64,000 nucleotides of DNA from Rhizobium sp. BK316 (GCF_014193695.1 NZ_JACHZR010000004.1:1-64000), one strand, 5' to 3'. Shown: positions 42,932 through 52,259, counted from the first letter of the stretch. Translations and numbers: made by a program. Notes: generated by a model from the letters alone, not told the origin.

Positions 42932-43549
42932 TCAGAGCGTATTCCTGATAACGCCGACCCAGGCGTGACGGGGATCGGCGATCTTGCCGTTGTTCGTGAC
43001 ATAGGTCGTCTTGGTCACGGAGTCCGACACATTGCCGCCGATGACGTCGACTTCGCCGGGCCGGATCGCGACGACGATATCGGCATGGCTGCAGAAGAAG
43101 CCGTCCCTCTTTCGAAGCGCCGTCAGCGCCCCGTCGAAGGTTTGCGGTGGCGTGCCGCATCCCGTGCCCGATCGGCCGGCCCAGATCAGGTCTCCGAGCT
43201 TCAGATCGGTCCCGGCCGGTTTCTCGATCGTGATCTTGGGATTTCCGGCTCTCATTCCCTTCAGGATCTTCTGGCAATAGCCGTAGTGACCTTCGCTGTA
43301 GGGAAAGTCGTCTCCGGCATTGGCCGCCTTGAAGCAGAATGAGATGAAAGCGGCAGACCATGGCTTGTTCGTCAGGCCGTTGCGCTCGGGCCGGTCCACC
43401 ACCACCCAGTAGTCGTGCACAAATCCCACAAAGGGCTGGTTTCTCTCCAGCCCCGCTATTGCCTTCGGCCTGTGAAGGGGCGCTGCGGAAAATCCCCATC
43501 TTTCCCATTCGTCAGACGCGACTTTGACAAGTTCCTCGTTAAACGACAT
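42932..43549 (-). CDS. DUF2272 domain protein (NlpC/P60-like fold predicted)
   Basis: The ATG at 43549 follows GGGAGAGCGCC and gives 205 residues. DUF2272 members look like papain-fold peptidases; here the likely nucleophile region is NKPWSAAFISFCFKAAN (Cys in FCF) and the His region is CSHADIVVAIRPGEVDVIGGN. This suggests a peptidoglycan or peptide hydrolase, but the role is not established for the family. No signal peptide is visible. It lies 11 bp after the 291-residue unknown, in one unit. Confidence 0.75.
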   Translation of the reverse strand: MSFNEELVKVASDEWERWGFSAAPLHRPKAIAGLERNQPFVGFVHDYWVVVDRPERNGLTNKPWSAAFISFCFKAANAGDDFPYSEGHYGYCQKILKGMRAGNPKITIEKPAGTDLKLGDLIWAGRSGTGCGTPPQTFDGALTALRKRDGFFCSHADIVVAIRPGEVDVIGGNVSDSVTKTTYVTNNGKIADPRHAWVGVIRNTL

Positions 43550-43560
43550 GGCGCTCTCCC

Positions 43561-44436
43561 TCACACAAAATCCTGTTTCGATGCGCTCCAATGCTTGCCG
43601 GTCAGGACCGCTCCCGCTTTATCCAGAGCGGCCTTCAAGGTCTTGATGCGGTCGGGATAGGCAATCGAGCCGAGTGCCAGCAGGGCATCCCGCGTCCCCG
43701 TCCCAAGCGCCTGGCGGATCGCCGGATATTTTGCCCGTCCCTGGTGCAGAATGTCACAGACGATGGCGCATCGATCCGCGGCTCGCCCGTCAAGCCCGAG
43801 GTTTCGGTCGGCTGCTGCCATCTTGTCCTTGAAGGTCCCGATCATATGAAAGGCCTGCAGTGCCTGGGCGGCCTGATGGTTGGCGGTCCAGTGTATGAAC
43901 TTGGCGGCTGCGATGACTTCGTCATCCTCGATATGCGTGGTCGTGGGATTGAGATAATTCATCAGGGGCTTCGTCGAGCTCGCGTTTTCGAGCTGAACTT
44001 CCCCTGTCGTCGAGAGCCTGACGATCCGGCCGCCTTTGACCATCAGGTCCGGAAAATAATCCCTGGCCTCGGGTCGCCCCAGCATGTCGCGGAAGTAGAC
44101 GACAAAATCGCCATCCGGCACATGCGCTGCGAATTGGCCGAAGCCGAAGGTGAATTTGGCGCGATCGTAGGTATTGAGCGTCAGGTAATTGCCGCCCTCG
44201 CATTTCGACGTCGGCTCGATGAAATCGGCCCAAAATCCGAATGCGGGTCTCTGATCTGCGGCGGAATAGAGCAGCTTCGGAAGACCGTTCGTCGGAACGT
44301 TGAAAAGCCCTTGGAAATCCTCGCCCGAGCTCCTGTCCCGGAAATGGGTCGACAGCCCGATGAAAAACGCTGCCGCGCCGTCGGCTTTTGCCTTGTAGGT
44401 CCTGCCATTGCGTTCGATTACGAATTCGATTGCCAT
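43561..44436 (-). CDS. Unknown protein with lysozyme-like motif
   Basis: The ATG at 44436 has AGAGGGGG upstream and gives 291 residues. I do not recognise a named family. Residues 70-115 (FIEPTSKCEGG, Glu80; then TLNTYDRAKFTFGFGQFAAHVP) resemble the catalytic Glu followed by the glycine-rich turn of lysozyme-superfamily muramidases. The rest is alpha-helical with a conserved-looking KFIHWTANHQAAQALQAF. It sits between the DUF2272 gene (11 bp away) and the DUF900 gene. A cell-wall role is inference from motif and neighbours. Confidence 0.6.
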   Translation of the reverse strand: MAIEFVIERNGRTYKAKADGAAAFFIGLSTHFRDRSSGEDFQGLFNVPTNGLPKLLYSAADQRPAFGFWADFIEPTSKCEGGNYLTLNTYDRAKFTFGFGQFAAHVPDGDFVVYFRDMLGRPEARDYFPDLMVKGGRIVRLSTTGEVQLENASSTKPLMNYLNPTTTHIEDDEVIAAAKFIHWTANHQAAQALQAFHMIGTFKDKMAAADRNLGLDGRAADRCAIVCDILHQGRAKYPAIRQALGTGTRDALLALGSIAYPDRIKTLKAALDKAGAVLTGKHWSASKQDFV

Positions 44437-44487
44437 CGACGCCCCCTCTGATCGAGACACGTGGAAGATTGGATGTTTCGTCGTCCT

Positions 44488-44590
44488 AGAGCATTTCCAT
44501 TCTTCTTCGAATCACGGAAGCGCTCTATCTCTTTGTTTTTTTGCGCAATTCCTGACGCGAAACCGCTGTGCACTTTTGCTGGAGTTGCTC
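44488..44590. repeat. Rhizobial intergenic repeat (AGAGCATTTCC ... GGAGTTGCTC)
   Basis: The element starts AGAGCATTTCC, has a nested inverted pair (AGAGC ... GCTCT) and ends GGAGTTGCTC. A 27-nt miniature with the same ends occurs at 53175-53201. It fills most of the 203-bp gap between the unknown gene and the DUF900 gene. Confidence 0.7.
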
Positions 44591-44639
44591 TAAGTCTGCA
44601 ATTTCGGAATTTCGCAGGTTGCGGCAGGTCCGCTGCTGC

Positions 44640-45767
44640 TCACCCGCTTCTCCCGGCTTTCTTGACGATCCGCCACCTGCCTTGCCCGATCGCCTGGCGA
44701 TTGGCGATCTTTTCGGGCGCAGTACCGGTGAGAACAGCCTTTATGTCGTCGCGCATCTGCGGGAAGACGCGGTAATATTGGTGGTTTTCCGGCTCCGACG
44801 GCGCGAGGATGGCGCTGACGTCGACGGCCGACACCTTGTCGCTGATGGTGCCCATATTGTCGGGGCCGTCTGCGCCGAGGCGCGGCCCGTTGAATTTCGT
44901 GCCGTTGCTGAGCGTGTTGAGGATCCAGTCCTTCTCGGAATAATAGACGGTGATCGACCGGCAGATCCGCGGCAGGAACTTGAGCTTTTGGGGATCGTCG
45001 AAGGCGTCGGCATCCTCGTCGGCTGCGGCCAGGATCACCTTGTCGAAATAGCGGCGCAGGGGAGATGACGAGGTGCCGTCGAGCGAGGTCATGGCATTGA
45101 CGGCCGACAGCGTCGGGGAGATGGGGTCAGGCAGTTTCATCAGCGCCTGCAGCGCGTTTCGCATCACGTAATTGCCCATGCTGTGACAGATCAGGTGAAT
45201 GGCCTGGTCGCAGCGATCTTCCTCTTTGAGCTTGTCGACGAAATCGCTCAGACGCCGCAGGGTTCTGGCGATCGCGATGCCCGATGCCGCCGCGATCCTG
45301 CGGTCATGGGCGTAATCGCCGAACGGCGTGGGTATGGGCAGGAGCGAGGCGAGCGACGGCCAGGAGAAAACGAATATGTTGACGTCGAGCCCGTAAAAGG
45401 CGCTCAGCCAGCCGGCGCGCTCGATGGAATCGACGAAACTGTTGCTGAATCCATGGATGAAGGCGATCGTCGGCTTGTTGTCGGTCTTCATCGAAGCGCG
45501 GATGGCGTCGAAGATCGTGTCGCTGCCGAGCGTGGGCGCCTCTCCCTCAGCGAAGAGGAGCTGCTGGTTGGCGACGGCGAGCGAGCCCGGCACGAGCACG
45601 TTGGTCTTCTTCGACAGATTGACGTCGACCTTGGCGCTGCCGTAGCGCACATCGATGCCGCTGGTCGGCCCGAGTTCCGTGCCGAAACCGATGATGCGCT
45701 GATGCTGCGGATCGGCTGGATCGAGCAGCGGCTGGCGATTGGTTGCAAAGTAGACCGTCTTAATCAT
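44640..45767 (-). CDS. DUF900-type alpha/beta hydrolase
   Basis: The ATG at 45767 follows GGCGGAGAGGATC; 375 residues. The DUF900 core shows FIHGFSNSF (oxyanion strand), ICHSMGNYV (nucleophile Ser) and a late HQYYRVFPQMR; the N-terminus VYFATNRQPL is typical. These cytosolic or envelope hydrolases often accompany lipid or cell-wall genes; the substrate is unknown. It follows the lysozyme-like unknown after a 200-bp gap containing the repeat, so cotranscription is not certain. A lipoprotein relative is at 55073-56365. Confidence 0.82.
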   Translation of the reverse strand: MIKTVYFATNRQPLLDPADPQHQRIIGFGTELGPTSGIDVRYGSAKVDVNLSKKTNVLVPGSLAVANQQLLFAEGEAPTLGSDTIFDAIRASMKTDNKPTIAFIHGFSNSFVDSIERAGWLSAFYGLDVNIFVFSWPSLASLLPIPTPFGDYAHDRRIAAASGIAIARTLRRLSDFVDKLKEEDRCDQAIHLICHSMGNYVMRNALQALMKLPDPISPTLSAVNAMTSLDGTSSSPLRRYFDKVILAAADEDADAFDDPQKLKFLPRICRSITVYYSEKDWILNTLSNGTKFNGPRLGADGPDNMGTISDKVSAVDVSAILAPSEPENHQYYRVFPQMRDDIKAVLTGTAPEKIANRQAIGQGRWRIVKKAGRSG

Positions 45768-46255
45768 GATCCTCTCCGCCCCTGATGGCGCGGCCGCCGA
45801 CAGCATAATGATCCAGCCACGCTCCCGTTGCACGATGAGCGCGATAGCAAGCAGGTAGTAAATTGCGTCAGGCCGGGCGTATTAATCGCGCCAGATCCGG
45901 TGGATTTTACAGTCTGCAAGTTTTATTTGAATATTTCCTCAAGAATTAGCTAATGCAATTTTGTGGCGATTGCAACAGGAATCGGGTTCTCTCAGGGGCG
46001 CCCACGAAAGACGTGCCCCACTACCGGCCGCCCTGGTTATCGCGAAGGCTTTCAACGGCCGACCTCATGCCGTTCCGGCGCCTGACCGCGTGTACTCAGC
46101 GAGATTTATGTCGGATATTTTTCGATGCAGGCAACGACAATAACCTCGCCGGGCCATTCTATGTCAATTACTTCACGCTGAAGAAAAGCGCGTGAGGATC
46201 GGGAGTCTTAGAAAGTTGCGTTAAGTCCATTCTCGCCCTATAAAATAAATCGGCG
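45768..46255. other. Gene-free AT-rich region left of the cassette
   Basis: This 488-bp region between the DUF900 gene and the cassette is AT-richer around 45880-45960 (TTTTATTTGAATATTTCC). It contains the left 45-nt direct repeat at 46032-46076. No credible gene was found; short open frames in it look random. Confidence 0.5.
46032..46076 (+). repeat. 45-nt direct repeat, left copy
   Basis: CCTGGTTATCGCGAAGGCTT continues through CAACGGCCGACCTCATGCCG to CGTTCC. It matches 47907-47951 at 41 of 45 positions in the same orientation. The two copies bracket the AT-richer two-gene cassette. Confidence 0.8.
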
Positions 46256-46540
46256 GTGCAAATTGAATTGATCGGAGTGGGGGCAGAATTGATGCGCACC
46301 GACCTTGCCTATGAAGTGGCGGTGGAGTGCGTGGAACCTGGTAACCCTAAATACTTCACTGGTAGATGCGTGTCCCTGTTGATTCAGGAATTCGCCTTTA
46401 TCGGCGGGGTACGTTGGGCACCAAAGCAGCTCGTGGGCGAAACACCGCCAGTTGATAATCCGATACCAATTGGTTTGCAATTCGGAGAGCTCCCCCCCGC
46501 CGAACTGTTGCCTGGAAGCGAGCTCGTCCTGCAGCAATGA
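46256..46540 (+). CDS. Small hypothetical protein of the cassette
   Basis: The frame is 94 residues from a GTG at 46256, or 83 from the ATG at 46289. It is soluble, with VAVECVEPGNPKYFTGRC and a Pro-rich end. No family is recognised. Translation appears coupled: its TGA overlaps the ATG of the next gene by 4 nt. Base composition is lower in GC than in the flanks, as for its neighbour, which suggests both arrived together. No clear ribosome site is seen. Confidence 0.5.
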   Translation: MQIELIGVGAELMRTDLAYEVAVECVEPGNPKYFTGRCVSLLIQEFAFIGGVRWAPKQLVGETPPVDNPIPIGLQFGELPPAELLPGSELVLQQ

Positions 46541-47664
46541 AAGCGGTGACCGGTCTTCAGAAGCTCATTGAAGAGATTGTCGAAGGACTAATCGTCTTCA
46601 TCTACAATACTCTCAAGACGTTTGTTTGGTTGTGGTTCAGGCCTCTGAAAAACGCAGCCCGCCTCAATGCCCTTTCTTCCATACGAAAAGGCCAGCAAAT
46701 TTCTTCGTCGACTGCTTTATTTGTTTCAAGCGCGCTTGCCGTCTCCGGCCCCATCTTTACGTTGGAAACCGCGTATCAACGCATTCTGCAGATATATAGT
46801 GCGACTTGGTACGAGTGGTCTCTCGCTGTTTTAGCAGTCTACGTGTTTCTCGATATAACTGCGATGCTTATCGGAATTCTCGTTTCCTCTAAGCGCCGGC
46901 AAGCGCGATCGATCCACCTGGTTCGTTACGGAATCGCTGCCTCAACATGCTTGTTCTGGCTGATGAGCGGTCTAGTCTTGATCAAATGGGGCAATGCATA
47001 CGCATCGTCATCGTCGATCTTTCCCGATGCGATATTTTACATCTTGCTCCTAATGGTCCCAACTGCATATCCGTTATTCATCATCTCAGGCCACTTGTTA
47101 AGGCAACGGGTCAACGGATCCGCAATCGTATTAGGCGCGTTCGCCCTATTGTCGGTGCCGATTGTATTTGGTGTTCAAATTGCGGCGATAGCCATTGGAT
47201 TCATAATAGTGGGGCAAATTCAGGCACTAACGGCCAAGCCGCGACCGGCCACCATTGAGGTTAAGGATGCGGCATGCGTTGTCGCGAGTGACGGGAGTGT
47301 CGCGGTCACGGCCTTCATTGATAACAATCTGGCTTCCCCCGTATTCCTAGCACATGACCAATTTGATGCCATTATCGGGTCCTTCACAAAAGATTTAACC
47401 GAGTATTTCACACCTCTGACGGTTATTGCAGACCAATCCGGCACCCCCCTATTGCCTGTTGCAATTGGCGCCAGCAGCTCCGCGACTGTAAAGTACTCTG
47501 GTAGGATCAACGTGGCGACGCTTGAGTGGCCACTTGCCAAAATCGACTACTGCCGATTGCGCGATGTGGAAGCTAGACGAGTTGAACACTACGGCGGTGG
47601 CTTCGGCCTGGGTGAGAAAGACATCATCAGCTTCACAGAATTCCGGTTCCTAGGGTCGCGCTGA
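46537..47664 (+). CDS. Multi-span membrane protein with soluble C-terminal domain
   Basis: The 375-residue protein has a leading amphipathic region, then about five hydrophobic segments between residues 60 and 230 (for example WSLAVLAVYVFLDITAMLIG and AIFYILLLMVPTAYPLFIISG). A beta-rich hydrophilic domain follows from about 240 to 375 (GSVAVTAFIDNNLASPVFLA). No family is recognised. Low GC and codons rare in the neighbours suggest acquisition. It may work with the small upstream protein in an envelope process; function is unknown. Confidence 0.75.
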   Translation: MKAVTGLQKLIEEIVEGLIVFIYNTLKTFVWLWFRPLKNAARLNALSSIRKGQQISSSTALFVSSALAVSGPIFTLETAYQRILQIYSATWYEWSLAVLAVYVFLDITAMLIGILVSSKRRQARSIHLVRYGIAASTCLFWLMSGLVLIKWGNAYASSSSIFPDAIFYILLLMVPTAYPLFIISGHLLRQRVNGSAIVLGAFALLSVPIVFGVQIAAIAIGFIIVGQIQALTAKPRPATIEVKDAACVVASDGSVAVTAFIDNNLASPVFLAHDQFDAIIGSFTKDLTEYFTPLTVIADQSGTPLLPVAIGASSSATVKYSGRINVATLEWPLAKIDYCRLRDVEARRVEHYGGGFGLGEKDIISFTEFRFLGSR

Positions 47665-47906
47665 GGACGATCTTGGCATGCCCCAAGGGAGTGATCCGCG
47701 TTTCATGTGAATGAATTGTGGGCTTCCCCGGTACAGTTGACGTTGAAGTCTGGCCGTTTCTGCGAACCGTCGCGTCTGGTGCCGAAGTTGCATTGCGCAG
47801 GGCGGGCAGTGCTGGCATCCATCTTGTGGAGTTCGCCCGGGAATTCACGAGTTTCGGCTGAGCGATGCGAGTTCAACGATTCACCGAGAGAGTATTCTCC
47901 AGCTCT

Positions 47907-47951
47907 CCTGGCTGTCACGAAGGCTTTCAACGGCCGATCTCATGCCGTTCC
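47907..47951 (+). repeat. 45-nt direct repeat, right copy
   Basis: The second copy of the repeat at 46032-46076 begins 243 bp after the cassette and ends 6 bp before the stop codon of the convergent cyclase gene. The 293-bp gap 47665-47957 holds nothing else that I could identify. Confidence 0.8.
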
Positions 47952-47957
47952 AGCCCG

Positions 47958-49715
47958 TCAATTCAGGCCGGCACGGGCAAGTCCCTCGATCAGGCGCGCC
48001 CGATCCTCGGCGCGGACGAAAGACGATGTTGCTTCGACCGCGTCCCGTGAGATGTCAGGAACGAGTGACTTGAGCCGTCCGAGCAAGTCCGTGGCAGCCT
48101 CCCGGTTGTCCAGAAGTCCGGCACAGGCGGTGCCGATGATCAGCGGAACCGCATGGCCGGACCGCAAGCGATGCGCTTCCTGTGCATAACTCAATCCAAG
48201 CTCATAATTCGCGCCCTGGAAGTAAGCCATGGCGTAGTAGAACTGAAAGTCGCCGAGAAAAGCCTCGCGCGGGCTCAGTCTGAGGGCGTAGTCGATGCAA
48301 GGAATGGCGTCCGCCGCGCGGCCGGCGTTGGCATGCGCAAGTCCCAACTGGCCGTGAGCGAACGCGGAGTTGGGGTTGATCGCGACAGCCTGGCTGATCG
48401 CTGCCATCGCCAGGACATTGTCACGCGTCGCAAAGGCTATCATCGCCTGCGCAAGGTAAGCCCACGGTTCCTTATCGTCCGCGGCAATGGCTTGTTGGAC
48501 GATATCCCTGGCAAGGGCCAGGGCGTATCCCATGTCTTCCCACCCCTGGAACGCGCGCCACATCATAATCCAACCTTTCATGGCGAGCGCCTGGGCATAA
48601 CCGGGAGCCAGTTCGATTGCCCGATCAAGCAGGGGGAGCATCTTCCGACTGCTCTCCTCAGACAGTTGGGAACACAGGAACACCGCCCGCACGACACATT
48701 CCCAGGCATCAAGGCCATGATGCGGCTTGGGGCTTTCGCGGGCATGCTCTGCCGCCAGGAGTTCCGGCCCGATGCGGCCGACGACGCTTGCGGTGATCTC
48801 GTCCTGAATGCCGAAGATGTCGCCGAGGTCGCCGTCGTACCTCTCGGCCCAGAGATGGACTTCGGAGGCCGCATCGATGAGCTGCGCGGTCACCCTAATC
48901 CGGTTGCCGGACTTGCGGACACTGCCCTCGAGAATATAGCGGACCCCGAGTTCGCGCCCGATCGCGCGCACATCCACGGGCTTTCCATTGTAGGTGAACA
49001 TCGTGTTGCGGGCGATCACGAAGAAGCCTTTGAGCTTGGATAGCGCGGTGGTGATGTCCTCGGTGAGCCCGTCGCTGAAGAAGTCCTGCTCCGGGTCGGC
49101 GCTCATGGCGTTGAACGGCAGCACGGCAATGGATGGTCGGTCCGGAAGTGCGGGCCTGGGCGATGCCGTTCGTGCGGTCGTCCCTTCCGGAAGGGGGCGG
49201 TACAGTCGCACCGGCCGCTCCATGTTCTTGAGCGCGCGTTCGCCGAGGTACTCGTAGTCGCAGTCAAGCTTGCCCTGGAGGTGATCGTACGCCGTGCCGG
49301 AAATGCAAATGCCGCCTGGATCCGCCAAGGTCTGGAGGCGGGCCGCGATATTGACGCCATCGCCGTAGAGATCCCCATCAACCTCGTGGATCACATCACC
49401 GAGATTGACGCCGATCCGGAAGATGATGCGTCGCTCCGTTGGGATATCGGCCTGGTTCTCGGCAACGCCCTTCTGGACGGCGACCGCGCACGCGACGGCA
49501 TCGACGACCGAGCCGAACTCCACGAGCGCACCGTCGCCCATTAGCTTGACTATACGGCCCTGATACTCGGCCAGCAGCGGATCAATCACCTCCCGGCGCA
49601 GAACCTTCAGGGCCGACAAAGTCCCAGCCTCGTCATGTTCGACGAGGCGGGAATAGCCGACGACGTCAGCGGCCAGGATCGCGGCCAGCCGCCGCTCCGC
49701 TCTTGCAGTTGCCAT
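47958..49715 (-). CDS. Class III nucleotide cyclase with TolB-like and TPR regions
   Basis: The ATG at 49715 follows GAGGGAGAGACAGCC and gives 585 residues. Residues 1-170 are a class III cyclase domain (RRLAAILAADVVGYSRL, metal Asp, then VKLMGDGALVEFGS). The middle (PSIAVLPFNAMSADPEQDFFSDGLTEDI ... EGSVRKSGNRIRVTAQLIDA) is the TolB-like segment common in rhizobial cyclases, followed by TPR helices. It would make cAMP or cGMP in response to a protein signal. Rhizobial genomes carry many such copies. Confidence 0.92.
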   Translation of the reverse strand: MATARAERRLAAILAADVVGYSRLVEHDEAGTLSALKVLRREVIDPLLAEYQGRIVKLMGDGALVEFGSVVDAVACAVAVQKGVAENQADIPTERRIIFRIGVNLGDVIHEVDGDLYGDGVNIAARLQTLADPGGICISGTAYDHLQGKLDCDYEYLGERALKNMERPVRLYRPLPEGTTARTASPRPALPDRPSIAVLPFNAMSADPEQDFFSDGLTEDITTALSKLKGFFVIARNTMFTYNGKPVDVRAIGRELGVRYILEGSVRKSGNRIRVTAQLIDAASEVHLWAERYDGDLGDIFGIQDEITASVVGRIGPELLAAEHARESPKPHHGLDAWECVVRAVFLCSQLSEESSRKMLPLLDRAIELAPGYAQALAMKGWIMMWRAFQGWEDMGYALALARDIVQQAIAADDKEPWAYLAQAMIAFATRDNVLAMAAISQAVAINPNSAFAHGQLGLAHANAGRAADAIPCIDYALRLSPREAFLGDFQFYYAMAYFQGANYELGLSYAQEAHRLRSGHAVPLIIGTACAGLLDNREAATDLLGRLKSLVPDISRDAVEATSSFVRAEDRARLIEGLARAGLN

Positions 49716-49973
49716 GGCTGTCTCTCCCTCAGGAGATCCGCCGGATGAAGCCCAGGCGATTGACGCGACATGCACGATCCGGCTGCCCGACACCGCGAAC
49801 GTGCTGGTTCATGATACCACTGAGACGGTCATGTGGCGACGCTTCACGAGAGTGCCGCCTTCAACAGGAACGGGATCCGCGAAGCGGTCACTGCAAAGGT
49901 CTGTTGCGGTCCAATGGAAGGGCGGCGTCATCAGAAGGAGGTCCGTTTTCGGGACCTCGAACCCACGTCACCC

Positions 49974-50870
49974 TCACACCAGCGACCGCCTCGCCACCTC
50001 GATCACCTTCTGCGTCAGCCCCGTCAGCCGGTCGGCGGCAAGGCGGCTGATCTGCCAGTAGAGTACGACATCGAGAGGCGTGCCCGATATCAGCTCGACG
50101 AGGCGGCCGGCCTTGATGTGGGGTTCGGTCAGGTGGATCGGGTTCATGCCCCAGCCCATGCCGAGCAAGGCGGCATCGAGAAAGCCCTGTGTGGCCGGCA
50201 GCCAGTGCGTCGGTGCGTTGACATCTGTCGCGAACGTGCGGCGGATCCAGTCTGCCTGCAGGCGGTCCTTCTGGTTGAAGGTGAGGGATGGGGCGCGGGC
50301 AAGCGCCTGCGGGGTGACGCCGTCGGGGAAATAGCGGCGGACGAATTCGGGGCTTGCGGTCGCGTGGTAGCGCAGCGCGCCGAGCGAGTAGCGGCGGCAG
50401 CCGGCGACCGGCTTTTCCATGCTCGTGACGGCGGCGATGACGCGGCCGCGTTCCAGCCATTCGGCCGTATGGTCCTGATCGTCGACGGAAATGTTCAGGA
50501 GGTAGCTGGAGCTTTTCGAGAAATCCGCCATCGCCTCCAGAAACCAGGTGCCGAGGCTGTCGGCGCTGGTGGCGATCCGCAGCGTGACGTGCTGTTCGGG
50601 ACTGTCGCGGTCGCTGAGATCAGGCAGGTGCTCCAGCAATTCGCTTTCCAGCATGCCGACATTTTCCATGTGCCGGCAGAGCCAGTCGCCCTTTTCCGTT
50701 GCCGTGCACGGCGTGCCGCGCACGACGAGGGCGGTGCCCAGGCGCTCTTCCAGCTGCTTGATGCGCTGCGAGACGGCCGATGGCGTGACGTTCAGGATGG
50801 CGGCAGCCTTTTCGAAGCTGCCGGTCTGGACCACGGCAAGCAGCACGCGAAGGGCGGGATAATCGATCAT
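49974..50870 (-). CDS. argP: LysR family regulator, ArgP/LysG type
   Basis: The 298-residue protein starts DYPALRVLLAVVQTGSFEKAAAILNVTPSAVSQRIKQLEERLG, the ArgP/IciA/LysG winged helix, then an effector domain. ArgP-type proteins sense lysine and arginine and switch on the divergent amino-acid exporter. Here the LysE/ArgO gene begins at 50971, 100 bp from this start, so this is the classic LysG-LysE arrangement. Confidence 0.9.
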   Translation of the reverse strand: MIDYPALRVLLAVVQTGSFEKAAAILNVTPSAVSQRIKQLEERLGTALVVRGTPCTATEKGDWLCRHMENVGMLESELLEHLPDLSDRDSPEQHVTLRIATSADSLGTWFLEAMADFSKSSSYLLNISVDDQDHTAEWLERGRVIAAVTSMEKPVAGCRRYSLGALRYHATASPEFVRRYFPDGVTPQALARAPSLTFNQKDRLQADWIRRTFATDVNAPTHWLPATQGFLDAALLGMGWGMNPIHLTEPHIKAGRLVELISGTPLDVVLYWQISRLAADRLTGLTQKVIEVARRSLV

Positions 50871-50970
50871 GGGTAAGCTGTGCTTAATTGACGTTAGGAG
50901 GATTAACTAGCCTAATCCGATCGATCCGTCTACGGAACGTCTCAACAACGCGACGGAAACCTCTGATATC

Positions 50971-51579
50971 ATGAATTTTACCACCTATTTCACCGGTTTG
51001 GCCGCCGGGCTCAGCCTGATCGTCGCGATCGGTGCGCAGAACGCTTTCATCCTGCGGCAGGGGCTGCGCAACGAACATGTGTTTGCCGTCTGCCTGGCCT
51101 GCGCTCTCTCGGATGCGATCCTGATTATCGTCGGCGTCACCAGCCTGCAGCAGGTGGTAAACCTCATGCCCTGGCTCGATCCGGTCATGCGCTATGGCGG
51201 GGCGGCATTCCTCGTCTGGTATGGGGCGAAAAGCCTCTATTCGGCGGTGCGGTCGTCGGGCGCGCTGCAGGTCGCAAATGGGGCGGGGGCGAGTTTCGGC
51301 AAGACCATGGCCATGTGCCTGGCGCTCACCTGGCTCAACCCGCATGTCTATCTCGATACGGTCATACTGCTCGGCACGATCTCGACGCGTTTTGCCGGTC
51401 ATCAGGCAGCGTTTGCCGCAGGCGCTGTGACCGGCTCCTTCGTGTTCTTTTTTTCATTGGGATATGGTGCGGCCTGGCTTCGCCCCATCTTTTCACGACC
51501 GGTGTCCTGGCGCATTCTCGAAACCATCATCGCCTGCGTGATGTGGCTGATCTCGTTCAGGCTCCTGAACGGCATGTAA
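50971..51579 (+). CDS. argO: LysE/ArgO family amino-acid exporter
   Basis: The 202-residue inner-membrane protein has five or six hydrophobic segments. GLAAGLSLIVAIGAQNAFILRQGL is the ArgO/LysE signature, and LTWLNPHVYLDTVILLG is the second conserved motif. It exports lysine, arginine or canavanine to prevent toxic build-up. The divergent ArgP-type regulator should activate it. A second LysE-type gene follows 44 bp later. Confidence 0.92.
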   Translation: MNFTTYFTGLAAGLSLIVAIGAQNAFILRQGLRNEHVFAVCLACALSDAILIIVGVTSLQQVVNLMPWLDPVMRYGGAAFLVWYGAKSLYSAVRSSGALQVANGAGASFGKTMAMCLALTWLNPHVYLDTVILLGTISTRFAGHQAAFAAGAVTGSFVFFFSLGYGAAWLRPIFSRPVSWRILETIIACVMWLISFRLLNGM

Positions 51580-51623
51580 CGGCAGCATGCGCCTCAAGCC
51601 CATTCGACCCCAGGGAATTCAGA

Positions 51624-52259
51624 ATGTCATTCGATCCGCATCACCTTGCCCTCGTCTTCACCGCCTATATCATCGCCGCAGCCAGCCCCGGTCCCAGCAA
51701 TATGCGCATCATGGGTGTGGCCATGCATCAGGGTCGCCAGTCGGCGCTGATGATTGCCGCCGGTGTCGTCAGCGGCTCGCTCTTCTGGGGCTCGATGGCG
51801 GCGACCGGGGTTTCGGCCATTCTGGCGCAATATGCGCAGGCGCTGATCATCCTGAAAATCTTCGGGGGTCTCTACCTGCTGTTCCTCGCCTACAAGGCCG
51901 GCAAATCGGCGATGACCTCCGATGAGAAGCAGGGCAGGGCGATCGATGCCATCAGGCCGGCCTCCGGCTTCAGCCTCTATCGTCGCGGGTTGCTGATGCA
52001 TCTGACGAACCCGAAGGCGCTGCTCGGCTGGATCGCGACCATGACGCTCGGTCTCGGCCCGGGCGCGACGCCGGCGACCGTTGCCGTCATCCTGGCGGGC
52101 TGCGCTATTCTGAGCGTCACCATTTTCGGCGGTTATGCCTTGGTCTTCTCCACTGCGCCGATGATCCGTATGTATCGCCATGCGCGGCGCTGGATCGAGG
52201 GCACGCTGGCGCTCGTTTTCGGGGCGGCGGGCATGAAGCTCCTGCTGTCACGCGCATAA
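51624..52259 (+). CDS. LysE/RhtB family translocator
   Basis: The 211-residue protein starts at the ATG at 51624 with CAGGGAATTCAGA upstream. FTAYIIAAASPGPSNMRIMGVAMHQGRQSALMIAAG is the RhtB-branch signature and RRGLLMHLTNPKALLGWIA the second motif. RhtB members export homoserine, threonine or other neutral amino acids. It follows the ArgO-type gene by 44 bp and precedes the DapA-family gene by 14 bp, so all three are probably cotranscribed. Confidence 0.9.
   Translation: MSFDPHHLALVFTAYIIAAASPGPSNMRIMGVAMHQGRQSALMIAAGVVSGSLFWGSMAATGVSAILAQYAQALIILKIFGGLYLLFLAYKAGKSAMTSDEKQGRAIDAIRPASGFSLYRRGLLMHLTNPKALLGWIATMTLGLGPGATPATVAVILAGCAILSVTIFGGYALVFSTAPMIRMYRHARRWIEGTLALVFGAAGMKLLLSRA

Noticed and set aside
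46238..46537. 99-residue minus-strand frame in the cassette
   Set aside because: The plus-strand frame at the same place is coupled by a 4-nt overlap to the next gene, which is better evidence of coding.
46032..47951. Intact insertion sequence or integron at 46-48 kb
   Set aside because: Direct repeats are present, but no transposase, integrase, or terminal inverted repeats were found, so only a cassette-like origin is claimed.
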